35,212 nucleotides of DNA from Bacteroidota bacterium. GTDB taxonomy: Bacteria; Bacteroidota; Ignavibacteria; Kapaibacteriales; UBA961. Numbering within the stretch: position 1 is the first letter of the stretch; each line of letters opens with the position of its first letter. The notes under the pieces were generated by a model. That model ran no database searches. It was given only the letters and a program-made list of their open reading frames with translations, and was not told where the DNA came from. Positions 8,087-17,900 of the stretch are shown one piece after another. Position numbers and translations under genes: made by a program. Location: assembly GCA_018266765.1 (NCBI GenBank), contig JAFDZU010000047.1, positions 16,058 through 51,269 of the forward strand, written 5' to 3'.

Positions 8087-8644
8087 ATGAGCATCAATGA
8101 AACGAAACAAGACCGTTTTCTCCGTCTGCTTGCTCCGGTGCAAGAGTCGCTCGAACGTTTTGCATTGTTTCTTACTCGCAATCGTGAAGATGCCCGTGAC
8201 CTCGTCAGTGAAACGCTTCTTCATGCTTATTCAAAACTCGAATCATTACGCGATGAAATAACATTCCAGAGTTTTATTTTTACAATTGCACGAAGAACAT
8301 TTTATAATCTCAAGTCGAGAACTCGCAGGTTTGAACATATTGAACACAATGAAATAGACGAACTTTTTTGTGGAGGTGGAATTGCTCCCGATGTTGCGAT
8401 TGATGTTCAATTTCTTTACAAAGCTCTGGATTCACTATCAGACGTTCAACGAGAAGCAGTAATAATGGCAGAAATCATGGGATTCTCTCACAAGGAAATT
8501 CAAAAAATTCAAGGTGGAACAGTAACCGGAGTTAAAGTTCGCATTTACCGTGCAAAAAAACAATTAGCTAAAATTCTTGGTGCTGGGATAAAGCCCGACT
8601 CCCTTTCAGAAGAAGTAATCGAAGGAGCATTAAACTATGAATAA
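8087..8644 (+). CDS. ECF-type RNA polymerase sigma factor
   Basis: A 185-residue sigma-70 family protein with only regions 2 and 4. Region 2 spans about 18-85: FALFLTRNREDARDLVSETLLHAY matches the core-binding and -10 melting helices, followed by FQSFIFTIARRTFYNLK. Region 4 spans about 120-175, with LDSLSDVQREAVIMAEIMGFSHKEI and the recognition helix around VTGVKVRIYRAKKQLAKIL. Spacer sequence between them is short, as in ECF factors. Its last eight bases overlap the next gene, a one-pass membrane protein, which is the usual arrangement for a sigma and its anti-sigma. The signal it answers to is discussed under findings. No autoregulatory promoter motif could be fixed from a single copy. Confidence 0.88.
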   Translation: MSINETKQDRFLRLLAPVQESLERFALFLTRNREDARDLVSETLLHAYSKLESLRDEITFQSFIFTIARRTFYNLKSRTRRFEHIEHNEIDELFCGGGIAPDVAIDVQFLYKALDSLSDVQREAVIMAEIMGFSHKEIQKIQGGTVTGVKVRIYRAKKQLAKILGAGIKPDSLSEEVIEGALNYE

Positions 8645-9779
8645 TAATCTACAATCGTATTTCGATTCTGTCAAAAATGTCAGGAATAAACAGTCGCTTC
8701 TTAATAACGACGAGATTATTTCTTTGGTTGAAAAGAATGCACCAACAACTTCACTCAATGCGCCTAACAAATCCCTTGCTTTGTTAATGTCAGTAGCCTC
8801 AATTATTACAATAGTAGGAGCACTTGCAGTAGTCAAATACTCTTATTCCCCAACAACTTCAGTTATTACTCATTTAAAATCAGAGACCAATACTTCAAAC
8901 AAAACAAATCCGATTTCAGATAACATTAATACAGAACCAATCGAACAAAATAATGTAACAGTTGAAACTCCATTACAACCGCATAAACAATTTAAGAGCA
9001 AACAATTATCTCAAAACCAAACAAGCAATAAATTAAGCCCCGTATCTGCACAAGTACCCACAATAATAACACGAAAAACTACAGAGCACAAAGATATCGA
9101 AGGACTTAAAGTTATTGAATTATCTGAAGATGAAGCATTCGTACTTGCAGCGTATTATCCCAAATTATATACATGGCTCAACAAAAATTATTCTGCAACT
9201 GATACATGTGATATTACACTTACTCCTGTTTCAACGATGCAGGATAACACCATTTCCGAACTTCATTCGGTAGTTTTTCTTAAAATTAGACGTGAGAATC
9301 AAGAACAAAATCCTAAATCTGAAGAATTTATTTTATGGTTTACACCAACAATAGAGTTTGCAGATGCACTTCCCGAACGATATAAACTACCCTTTCAAAA
9401 AGAGTTAAATGTACGAGATCAAGTTGTTACAAATTGTGTGCCCGCCGAACGTGCTTGCAAAACTATGAAAGGAAGCTCTCCTTTTTTTGATTTATGTCGT
9501 CGTGAATCAGGCGCTCTTTCGTCTGTCACTATTTCTCCAAATCCTGCTTCGGAATCGGCAGAATGTACGTTCTTGCTCCAATCTGAGCGAGATATTTATA
9601 TTTCACTCCATGAAGTTTCAGGGCGTTTTGTAAAAACAATGATTCATAACGAACCAAAATCTGCGGGTGAACAAAAGGTTCCACTCTTATTACAGGGAAT
9701 TCCTGCAGGTGCATATTTAGTGGCAATTAGTACTAGTCGTGGCGAACAAGCCGTTATTCAATTGATAATTCAACAATGA
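8637..9779 (+). CDS. Single-pass membrane protein with T9SS-like C-terminal domain; candidate anti-sigma factor
   Basis: A 380-residue protein whose start overlaps the ECF sigma stop by eight bases. Residues 1-45 are cytoplasmic and polar, 46-66 form one hydrophobic span (LALLMSVASIITIVGALAVV), 70-150 is a Ser/Thr/Asn/Gln-rich low-complexity stalk, and 155-290 is a folded-looking region with four cysteines (191, 267, 274, 287). Residues 297-380 (VTISPNPASESAECTF, HEVSGRFVKTM, GIPAGAYLVAI) match the T9SS type-A C-terminal sorting domain. I see no zinc-binding HxxxCxxC anti-sigma motif, so the anti-sigma role is inferred from position and topology. The combination of an internal anchor with a secretion tail is unusual. 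Confidence 0.68.
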   Translation: MNNNLQSYFDSVKNVRNKQSLLNNDEIISLVEKNAPTTSLNAPNKSLALLMSVASIITIVGALAVVKYSYSPTTSVITHLKSETNTSNKTNPISDNINTEPIEQNNVTVETPLQPHKQFKSKQLSQNQTSNKLSPVSAQVPTIITRKTTEHKDIEGLKVIELSEDEAFVLAAYYPKLYTWLNKNYSATDTCDITLTPVSTMQDNTISELHSVVFLKIRRENQEQNPKSEEFILWFTPTIEFADALPERYKLPFQKELNVRDQVVTNCVPAERACKTMKGSSPFFDLCRRESGALSSVTISPNPASESAECTFLLQSERDIYISLHEVSGRFVKTMIHNEPKSAGEQKVPLLLQGIPAGAYLVAISTSRGEQAVIQLIIQQ

Positions 9780-9856
9780 TATGTAATCTAATTGATTTTT
9801 TGATATTAAATCAGTTACAGTCAGTTTATTTTATTCATATAACTTATAATACTTAC

Positions 9857-10972
9857 ATGAAATCCTTTATTTATATTACTATTCTCTTTTTCGCAATAGC
9901 TTCAACTATTATGACTGCCCAACCTAAAATCCAAATCGTTGGTGGTGATACCCATGATTGGGGCAAAGTAAAAGCTAAAGATTCTCCATTGAAAACAGTT
10001 GTTCGATTAAAAAACATTGGGAATGAAATTCTGAAAATTACGGATGTGCATCCGGGTTGTGGCTGTACAAAAACTGCCGAACTTGATAAAAAAGAATTAA
10101 AGCCGGGTGAAATTGCTTCTACAGAAATATCACTGAATTTTGGTGCGGCAAGCGGCCCATTAACTAAATCCGTTACCATTACAAGTAATGATCCTACTAA
10201 TCCTTCAGCGAACTTGATACTTAAAGCAGATGTCATACGAGATATTAATCTCATTCCAACATCTTTTTTTACATTTAGTGATATGGTAGTCGGCAAACTT
10301 GCTACTGCATCACTTACACTTCAAAATAACTCAACCGAGGATATTACAATTACCGGAGTAAGTGCGTTAAATGGGGCATCCCTTAATCTTAAAAAAGGTA
10401 CAATCCTTAAAAAGGGTTCAAAACTTGAAGTTATTGCCTCGATAACACCAAAAGTAAAAGGATATTATTCAACTTCTTGTAGAATTGAAACTTCACATCC
10501 TGATTATTCGGCAATGGAAATTCCTGCTTATGGAAATATTAGAGATGAAAATGAATCTGTATCTATTCCACATAATCCTCCATCTCTTCCAATAGTAAGT
10601 AATGAAAATGCGGGGACAACTACCGGAACCGGTGTTGCTGTTTATAATAACTCCGAAATACCTTCCCAAGCTTTGGAGGTTAAACCATCGAGTTTATTTA
10701 CATTTACAAATTTATCAGTCGGAAAACTAGCAAAAGCTTCAATTACTCTCCATAATACTTCTAAAAAAGATGTTATACTAGATAATGTAACGACTTCTAA
10801 TGGTCTTATTGTAAATATCAAGAAAGGAACAGTAATTAAACGTGGTGCAAAAAAAGTTGTTATCGGTTCTATTACACCTACTACAAAAGGAAAAATCAAT
10901 GCAATTGCACAAGTTCATGCGGCTAATAATGCAGCAAATCTTCTGCTTGTAGCTGTTGGTGAGGTGAAATGA
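9857..10972 (+). CDS. Exported DUF1573 protein with two C-terminal repeat domains
   Basis: I start this at ATG 9857 (371 residues) because it opens directly into a signal peptide (MKSFIYITILFFAIASTIMTA, cleavage near residue 21); the upstream frame extension to 9776 encodes no sensible N-terminus. Residues 24-128 are a DUF1573 Ig-like domain with THDWGKVKA and the conserved HPGCGCTKT (65-73). Two further related beta domains follow, at about 135-230 and 277-371, each with FTFxxxxVGKLA...NGxxxNxKKGTxxK. They are internal repeats of each other. DUF1573 proteins are common exported proteins of Bacteroidota with no agreed function. The next gene is a shorter paralogue. Confidence 0.82.
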   Translation: MKSFIYITILFFAIASTIMTAQPKIQIVGGDTHDWGKVKAKDSPLKTVVRLKNIGNEILKITDVHPGCGCTKTAELDKKELKPGEIASTEISLNFGAASGPLTKSVTITSNDPTNPSANLILKADVIRDINLIPTSFFTFSDMVVGKLATASLTLQNNSTEDITITGVSALNGASLNLKKGTILKKGSKLEVIASITPKVKGYYSTSCRIETSHPDYSAMEIPAYGNIRDENESVSIPHNPPSLPIVSNENAGTTTGTGVAVYNNSEIPSQALEVKPSSLFTFTNLSVGKLAKASITLHNTSKKDVILDNVTTSNGLIVNIKKGTVIKRGAKKVVIGSITPTTKGKINAIAQVHAANNAANLLLVAVGEVK

Positions 10973-11075
10973 TTATAGTAATAAACTGTATTTTTGAGAT
11001 TTTTTATTTTCTTAAATACTTCATAATTTTCTCGTTTTATTTTTATTTTTTTAATTAATTTATAGGATTACTCTT

Positions 11076-11798
11076 ATGAAAAATGTCAGTCTCTTTGCTG
11101 TTTTATTTTTAACAGCGGCTTCGATTGCCTTTGCGCAACCAAAAATTGAAATTGTTGGCGGTGATACACACGATTGGGGAAAAGTAAAAGCAAAGGATTC
11201 TCCCTTAAAAACTGTCGTAAAGATTAAGAACATCGGTGACCAAGTATTAAATATCACTGATGTACACCCTGGGTGTGGGTGTACAAAAACTGCCGACCTT
11301 GATAAAAAGGAATTACAACCGGGAGAAATCGCTTCAACTGAAATTTCATTAAATTTAGGAGCGTCAAGCGGCCCAATCACAAAATCAGTCTCGATTACAA
11401 GTAATGATCCAACTTCTCCCAGCAAAGTTCTTATGCTCAAAGCAGATATTACTCGTGATATTAACATTACTCCTTCTCCGTATTTTGCATTTTCAGGGTT
11501 AACGATTGGAATGCCTGCTACAGCTACTGTGCATCTCCAAAACAACTCTCAAGAAGATGTTACTATCGGTGAGATAACAACAACCAACGGACTTATACTG
11601 AATATAGCAAAAGGAACGGTTATCAAAAAAGGAACTGAAATTGAAGTAACTGCTAATACTGTTCCAAAAGAAAAAGGGTATTTCACAGCAACGTGCAAAA
11701 TAAACACGTCAAACACAGATTATCCGACAATTGACCTAACTGCGTATGGTGATGTTAAGGAAGCAACAGTAGCAACTCCTACTCCAAATAAAAAATAA
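11076..11798 (+). CDS. Exported DUF1573 protein, tandem paralogue
   Basis: A 240-residue protein with a signal peptide (MKNVSLFAVLFLTAASIAFA, cleavage after residue 20), one DUF1573 domain (21-125, with HPGCGCTKT) and one copy of the C-terminal beta domain found twice in its neighbour. By eye the mature DUF1573 domains of the two proteins are about four-fifths identical, while their codons differ at many silent positions. That points to an old duplication kept under strong protein-level constraint. The tail (ATVATPTPNKK) is short and low-complexity, with no sorting domain. It ends 17 bases from the stop of the convergent M1 peptidase gene. Confidence 0.82.
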   Translation: MKNVSLFAVLFLTAASIAFAQPKIEIVGGDTHDWGKVKAKDSPLKTVVKIKNIGDQVLNITDVHPGCGCTKTADLDKKELQPGEIASTEISLNLGASSGPITKSVSITSNDPTSPSKVLMLKADITRDINITPSPYFAFSGLTIGMPATATVHLQNNSQEDVTIGEITTTNGLILNIAKGTVIKKGTEIEVTANTVPKEKGYFTATCKINTSNTDYPTIDLTAYGDVKEATVATPTPNKK

Positions 11799-11815
11799 TA
11801 AAAGTAGGTAGATTT

Positions 11816-13768
11816 TTATTTGATTATTGATAATTGAGTTGAATATGCTCCGTAAGGCAATACAACTGTTACAGTGTATTTTCCGGACACTAACTCTTTT
11901 GTATCATATAAGTAAGTATTATCGCCGAATTTTGTGGACAAAGTTTTTGTTATTAGGGTTTCTCCCAATGAATTGACAACAGTCATCATTGCAGAACATT
12001 CGCCCGATGAGACAAGAACAACTTGCATTTCAGAACTGGCCGGATTGGGAATTATTCTCAACTCCGGCTGTTCTTTTTCTTGGCCGGATTCATCTACAGA
12101 TGTAATTTTTGTTGTTTGAAGCAATGCACGAAGTGTTGGTCCTTGGTTAATTACCATTGAAGTAAATCCCAGAGTATTATCTACTGTAAATGTTCCTTCT
12201 TTACCAACCAAATTAAAAACTTTTGTGGTGAGAATTTCACTACCTTTCAAAAATGTTATCTCAATTGGAACATTTACAAAAAATTCATTGCTTGCTTGTA
12301 CTTGCTTTACCATAACTGTTGTTCCTGCCGTTGTGGAACTCGGGAAATAATCAACATTTAATTCAGGCCAACCCTTTTTATACACCCACTGATTAAAAAA
12401 CCACGACAAATCATGTCCTGAAACTTCTTCAAATGTTTTTTTAAAAAGTTCTGTGGTTGCTGTCGAATATTTATATCGTTCGAGATACAATTTTATCGCT
12501 TTAAAAAAAAGTGAATCTCCCAATTCATACCGCAACATCCCCAATACAACTGCACCTTTGCTGTATATCGTTACAGGATAATTACTGCTTGGCTTAGCTC
12601 GCGGGAAATCGTATAATGAGAATACACCTTCAGTTTTTGCTTGTGAGAAATAATCTTTCATTTTATATTCTTGAGAGGCAATATATCCTTTTGTTCCACC
12701 CAATTCTTCTGCCCACAACGTTTCGCAAAATGTTGCGGGTGATTCGGTTAGCCATACATGACGAAAATCTTCGGGACTGACGGCATCGCCAAACCATTGA
12801 TGTGCAAGTTCATGCGCCGCAGTAGAATTGATAGTGTCTTTTCGTTGAGATAAAAAAGTAGGAAACGAAATCATGGTTTCATGTTCCATTGCACCTGTTG
12901 GTGTATTGACATATCCAACCTTTTCAAAAGGATATTTCCCAAATAGTTTCTCAAACGTACTCACCATACGTGGCAACAGTTTGAAAGAAACACGAGTTGA
13001 AGCTGTATCTGTCAGTCGAGAATAGACTACCATCGGAAGTTCAGGACTTCCAAAGGATAATGGAACATAAGAATCCACGGCAAACGTATATAAATAAGTA
13101 GCGCAAGGAACTTCATGCCGCCAATCATAAATTGTTGTATCACCACGCACTTCGTTTGTTCCTATTCCAATACTTGCTACAGTTTTTCCGTTTTTAACTT
13201 TAAATCGTGCATGGAACGTTGCTTTGTCAGACGGATGGTCATAGCACGGTAACCAATGCCGTGTAGTTGAAACGTAATTAGCTACAAAGCCAACACCTAA
13301 AGCGTATAATGTTCCACTTTGGGAAGTAACTCCTCCGCACCAACTTGATGAGCCGCCTGTTTCACACGTCATTTTTCCACTGTAATAAATTTTAACGAAG
13401 GATGTATCACTTTTGTTTACGGTGAAGGGTGCGGTCACACAATATGAGGTATATAACGAATTTGGGTCTGTGTGTAGTTCAAACGTCGTTTTGGTAGAAT
13501 TAAAAAAAACCGAATCTACCGTAAGCCCTTGTAAATGAAAATAGAAACATTCGCCGGATGGTTTATCGCTCACCCATATAAGAGTAGTTGTGCAAATGCC
13601 TGTCATATCCGTTGCAGGCGCGCTCATGAGGTTTAAATCTGCATCATAATGAATGACATCAAATGGCTGTTTAATCGTAAAAACAGGCGAAGAAGGTTCG
13701 GTAATCAGAGCTTTTTGTGAATATAAAGTAGCCGAGCTGATTAAGAAAAGAAGTATGAATATTTTCAT
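11816..13768 (-). CDS. Secreted M1-family aminopeptidase with T9SS sorting tail
   Basis: A 650-residue exported zinc aminopeptidase. The signal peptide is residues 1-17 (cleavage near LYSQ). The exopeptidase motif is GAMEH (292-296; His where many members have Asn). The zinc site is HELAH (319-323) followed after exactly 18 residues by Glu342, the M1 HEXXH-X18-E pattern. RHWLPCYDHPSDKATF (170-185) is also typical of the family. Residues about 570-650 (LRIIPNPASSEMQV to SGKYTVTVVLP) are a T9SS type-A sorting domain, so the enzyme should reach the cell surface or medium and trim peptides there. Several extra cysteine pairs in the N-terminal half suit an extracellular enzyme. It starts 51 bases after the FkbM gene and may share its transcript. 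Confidence 0.9.
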   Translation of the reverse strand: MKIFILLFLISSATLYSQKALITEPSSPVFTIKQPFDVIHYDADLNLMSAPATDMTGICTTTLIWVSDKPSGECFYFHLQGLTVDSVFFNSTKTTFELHTDPNSLYTSYCVTAPFTVNKSDTSFVKIYYSGKMTCETGGSSSWCGGVTSQSGTLYALGVGFVANYVSTTRHWLPCYDHPSDKATFHARFKVKNGKTVASIGIGTNEVRGDTTIYDWRHEVPCATYLYTFAVDSYVPLSFGSPELPMVVYSRLTDTASTRVSFKLLPRMVSTFEKLFGKYPFEKVGYVNTPTGAMEHETMISFPTFLSQRKDTINSTAAHELAHQWFGDAVSPEDFRHVWLTESPATFCETLWAEELGGTKGYIASQEYKMKDYFSQAKTEGVFSLYDFPRAKPSSNYPVTIYSKGAVVLGMLRYELGDSLFFKAIKLYLERYKYSTATTELFKKTFEEVSGHDLSWFFNQWVYKKGWPELNVDYFPSSTTAGTTVMVKQVQASNEFFVNVPIEITFLKGSEILTTKVFNLVGKEGTFTVDNTLGFTSMVINQGPTLRALLQTTKITSVDESGQEKEQPELRIIPNPASSEMQVVLVSSGECSAMMTVVNSLGETLITKTLSTKFGDNTYLYDTKELVSGKYTVTVVLPYGAYSTQLSIIK

Positions 13769-13819
13769 AGTAGAAGTTTAGTAGATTTTTGTAGTCACTT
13801 CGAAATCATGGTAGTAACA

Positions 13820-14455
13820 TTACATCAACCGTAATGCACGTTTTACCTTCTCTTTTAAAGATAAATTAAATATAGGAGGTTTCATATAAACAGTATCCGA
13901 ACCGTCATAATACCAAATCTCATAGCCCTGAGATTTCATCCATTCTTTAATTTCCCGTAAAAAAGGATTCACATAATGTTTTGTTCCTGTTTCAATTGAA
14001 ATTACCATCGGACGACTTATCATATTTTTAAGAACATACCAATCACATCCTTCGGTGTCTATACTCAGAATATCAATTGTGCCATCATCAATTTCATCGA
14101 ATAGCACTGCTTGGACTGTAAACGTATTAGCTTTATTAATATCGAACTTATCATTGGCAAGTGCAGGTGACATCGGTACTTCCCGAACGAATGTGGATGC
14201 TTCTGCTTTGCAGAATTCAAGTGCTTTATTCTCAAAATAAACAGCATTTTCCACTATGCGAACATTACAATTTTTTTTAAAAAATGCTTTAAGCTTTTCA
14301 TTCGTTTCTGGGTCTGCTTCTACGAGAGTTGAACGAATTTCGTCACGTATAAACCCAAGTATATTCGAGGTTTCCGGCAGATAAACACCGACCTCACAAA
14401 CATGAGAAGCAACGATATTTTTTTCCTTACAGCGCAAATACAGTGTGTCGTTCAT
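13820..14455 (-). CDS. FkbM-family methyltransferase
   Basis: A 211-residue SAM-dependent methyltransferase. CEVGVYLPETS (20-30) is motif I, LVEADPE (44-50) the acidic ribose-binding motif, and IDILSIDTEGCDWYVLKNM (128-146) the FkbM signature. Family members O-methylate sugars or other polar small molecules, often in surface polysaccharide pathways; the substrate here cannot be told. The protein is compact and lacks any N-terminal extension. It has a minus-strand promoter of the form used elsewhere in this window (14515-14545). The M1 peptidase follows after 51 bases on the same strand, but a shared pathway is not evident. Confidence 0.82.
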   Translation of the reverse strand: MNDTLYLRCKEKNIVASHVCEVGVYLPETSNILGFIRDEIRSTLVEADPETNEKLKAFFKKNCNVRIVENAVYFENKALEFCKAEASTFVREVPMSPALANDKFDINKANTFTVQAVLFDEIDDGTIDILSIDTEGCDWYVLKNMISRPMVISIETGTKHYVNPFLREIKEWMKSQGYEIWYYDGSDTVYMKPPIFNLSLKEKVKRALRLM

Positions 14456-14950
14456 CTCATTCCATTTTGTTGTTAATTGATATTCTCAACTGCTTTTCGG
14501 TTATACAATTGCCACAAAACTACGGAAATTCACCACATAAAGGAACAAACCTTTGCTGAGTGTTGTTCTTGATTAAGATTATTTGTAGTTTTGCCTTTGA
14601 GAAAGGTATTTTTCACTAAAGTATATTAGCTTCCTAAATAATTTCACTATATCTGTTGCACAACTATAAATATAAATCTAGGGATTTTTTGACAAACAGA
14701 TACTTGGAGCTTATAAAAACATCAACAAGATTTCATATCAATCTAAATTATTACTCTATAAATAATATGGTTATGCAACAAGTCTACTGTTCTCAAGTTG
14801 AGTATTACTTTAATTAATAGCGAATACTACGACATAAAAATTTAATTTTTTGCAGAAAGAAATGATACAGATTGAATTACAATGAGCTTGAATATATGCT
14901 AAATCCCCGCAATTAATTAATAATTCAACTGTCTAATATTATATTCAAAT
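14456..14950. other. Divergent intergenic region before the defence genes
   Basis: About 495 AT-rich bases between the leftward FkbM gene and the rightward helicase. It contains the FkbM promoter at the left end and a terminator-like hairpin on the + strand at 14592-14613 (TGCCTTT, loop GAG, then AAAGGTA and five T). That hairpin has no + strand gene upstream to serve, so it may be an insulating or relict element. I could not place the helicase promoter and see no open frame. Confidence 0.5.
14515..14545 (-). promoter_or_regulatory. Bacteroidota-type promoter of the FkbM gene
   Basis: Read on the minus strand: TTCC (14545-14542), 19 bases, then TAGTTTTG (14522-14515), with the -7 box preceded by CCG. 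It lies about 60 bases before the FkbM start. Spacing and the CCG prefix match the rpoZ and glutaryl-CoA dehydrogenase promoters in this window. Confidence 0.5.
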
Positions 14951-17900
14951 ATGTCAACAAAGTTTTTTACTAATAGCGAAGAGAACACCCTTATCAAGAA
15001 ATTTGAAGGGATTTTTACATACAATCCCAATATACAATACTTTGACGCATTAGTAGGTTACTTTAGGGCATCAGGTTATTTTCGTATTAGACCATTTTTA
15101 GACAAAGTTCCAATCATTAGAATTTTGGTTGGCATCAACATTGACAAAATGCTTGCAGATGCACAAAGGGAAGGACTTGAGTTTTTCAAGAATCACGAAA
15201 AGACAAAAGAGGATTTCATAAAGAAAATACAAGAGGACATTGAAAAAGCCAATTACGACAAGGACACGGAAAAAGGAATCTTGCAATTCATTGACGACTT
15301 GATTGAAAAGAAAATTCAAATCAAAGCTCATCCTGAAAAAAAAATTCACGCCAAAGTTTATATTTTACGACCAGAGCCATTTAACGAACATACTCCTGCA
15401 ACAGCAATTACAGGTTCATCAAACTTGACAGACGCTGGACTTGGTGGCGGTAATTTTTACAATTATGAATTCAATGTGCAACTTACCGAATATCCTGATG
15501 TGAAATTTGCGACAGAAGAATTTGAAAAATTGTGGGCTGAATCTGTGGACATTCTGCCAGTTGACATTCAGAACATCAAAAAGGAAACGTACCTGAATGA
15601 AGAAGTAACGCCTTTTGAACTATATATAAAACTCCTAACAGAATACTTCGGAAAGAACATTGATTACGACCCTGATTCAATAAGCGACTTACCGCAAAAT
15701 TTCAAAAAACTATCTTATCAAGTTGATGCCGTAAATGAAGGTTTCAATATGCTTTTAAAACACAACGGATTTTTATTGGCTGATGTTGTGGGTTTAGGCA
15801 AAACCGTAATTGCCGCAATGGTGGCGAAAAAGTTTTTGATGCAAAACGGTAGGGACAACACCAAAATATTAATCGTGTATCCGCCAGCAGTGGAGAAGAA
15901 CTGGAAAGACACATTCAAAGATTTTCAACTTGACAAATACACCAAGTTCATTACTAACGGTAGTCTTGAAAAAATACTAAATGGTCATCAAGATTACTGG
16001 AATAAAGAAGAATATGATTTAGTAATTGTTGATGAAGCTCATAAATTTAGAAATTATACCACTGGCGTGTTTCAGCATTTACAATTGATTTGCAAAAGCC
16101 CAAGAGCAAATAAAGGGCAAATTGACGGCTCGCAGAAAAAAGTAATTTTAGTTTCGGCAACGCCTTTGAACAACAGACCTGACGACATTTTCTATCAAAT
16201 TCAAATGTTTCAGGATGCAAGACAATCAACTTTGCCAATAACTAACCTTACCTCATTCTTTGCTCCATTGATGGAGCAATACAAAACGCTAAAGCGTTTT
16301 GACGAATTAGATGTAAACAAGCTAAGAACCATTTACGGTAAAATTCGCAAGAATGTAATTGAACCAATTACCATTCGCAGAACACGAACAGACCTTGAAA
16401 ATATTCCTGAATACAAAATTGACTTAGACGAACAAGGCATCAAGTTCCCGAAAGTTGACCCACCTAAAAAAGTGGAATACCTGATGGACGAAAAACTGAA
16501 TGAACTTTTTCATAAAACTGTTTTCTATCTCACTGACGAAGACAAGCTAAAATACAGCCGTTACCAAGCCATTGCAGGACTGAAACAAGAAATTCAAGAC
16601 AAGTATTATGAAAATGCGGAAACGGTTTCTAAATCGTTGGCATTTATAATGAAAACCCAATTGATAAAGCGATTGGAAAGTAGTTTCTATGCTTTCAAAA
16701 AATCATTGAGCAATTTTCAAATTGCTACCGACAGAATGATTGAAATGTTTGAAAATGATAAAGTGTTTATTGCTCCCGACACCAATATAAATAAATTGCT
16801 TAATGATGGTTGGTCACAGGAAGATATTGAATCCTACATCGAAAAACTAAGCGAAGAAAATCCTAAAAACCAAACTTTCAAAGGTGCTGACTTTAACGAA
16901 GGATTTATTGAAAGTTTAAAAAAGGATTCTAAACTTTTGAAGGAATTAATAAAAGGTTGGAATGCGATTAAGAATGACCCAAAGATGGATGTTTTCATTG
17001 CTCAACTCAGCAAACAATTCCTAAACAAGAAAACCAATGTAGAAGGCAAATTAGTCATCTTCTCCGAATCAAAAGACACCGTTGACTATTTGGCAAAGGC
17101 ATTAGAAGATGCCGGAAGAAAAGATGTATTGGTTATTTCTGCCGCCAACAGAAAACAAATGTATGACACAATAGTAACCAACTTTGATGCAAACTGGGCT
17201 ACCGACAAACAAGTGAATGATTACAACATCATCATCACCACCGAAGTATTGGCAGAAGGTGTGAACTTGCACCGTTCCAATGTAGTTATTCACTACGATA
17301 CGCCTTGGAACTCAACTAAATTAATGCAACGGATTGGACGTGTAAATCGTATTGGAACAAAAGCAAGTGCTATTTACAACTATGTCTTTTATCCTTCGGC
17401 ACAAGGCGATTCGCAAATCCAATTAAATAAAACCGCCTTTATGAAAATACAGGCGTTTCACACAGCTTTTGGCGAAGACAATCAGGTGTTTTCTATCGAG
17501 GAAATTTTAGATGAAGTTAAACTCTTTAGCGGAACATACAAGGAAGAAGAAGATGAACGATTAAAATTTTTATACTTCTTACGCCACTTCAAAAAAGCAA
17601 ACCGAGCTTGGTTCGACAAGATTAAAAAACTGCCTTTGAAATCAAGAGTAGGTCGAGATTCAGCCAACATAATCAAACCCGAACTGCAAAATGGAACAGC
17701 TGCATTTTTAAAGACCGATAAAAAGTTTGAATTCTATTGGATTGACAGCAATAATCAGCCAAAAGAAATCACACCTATTGAAGCATTTAAAATATTTGAA
17801 GCCAACCAAAAGGAAAAAAATGTTGCATTGATAGAAACACACCACGAACACGTAAACAAAGCATTGGAACATTTTGAAACGCTTGAACATAAAATTGCAC

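Noticed and set aside
9776-9856. Extending the first DUF1573 gene to an ATG at 9776
   Set aside because: The added residues precede a complete signal peptide beginning at 9857 and overlap the previous stop, so the longer form would not be a normal export signal.
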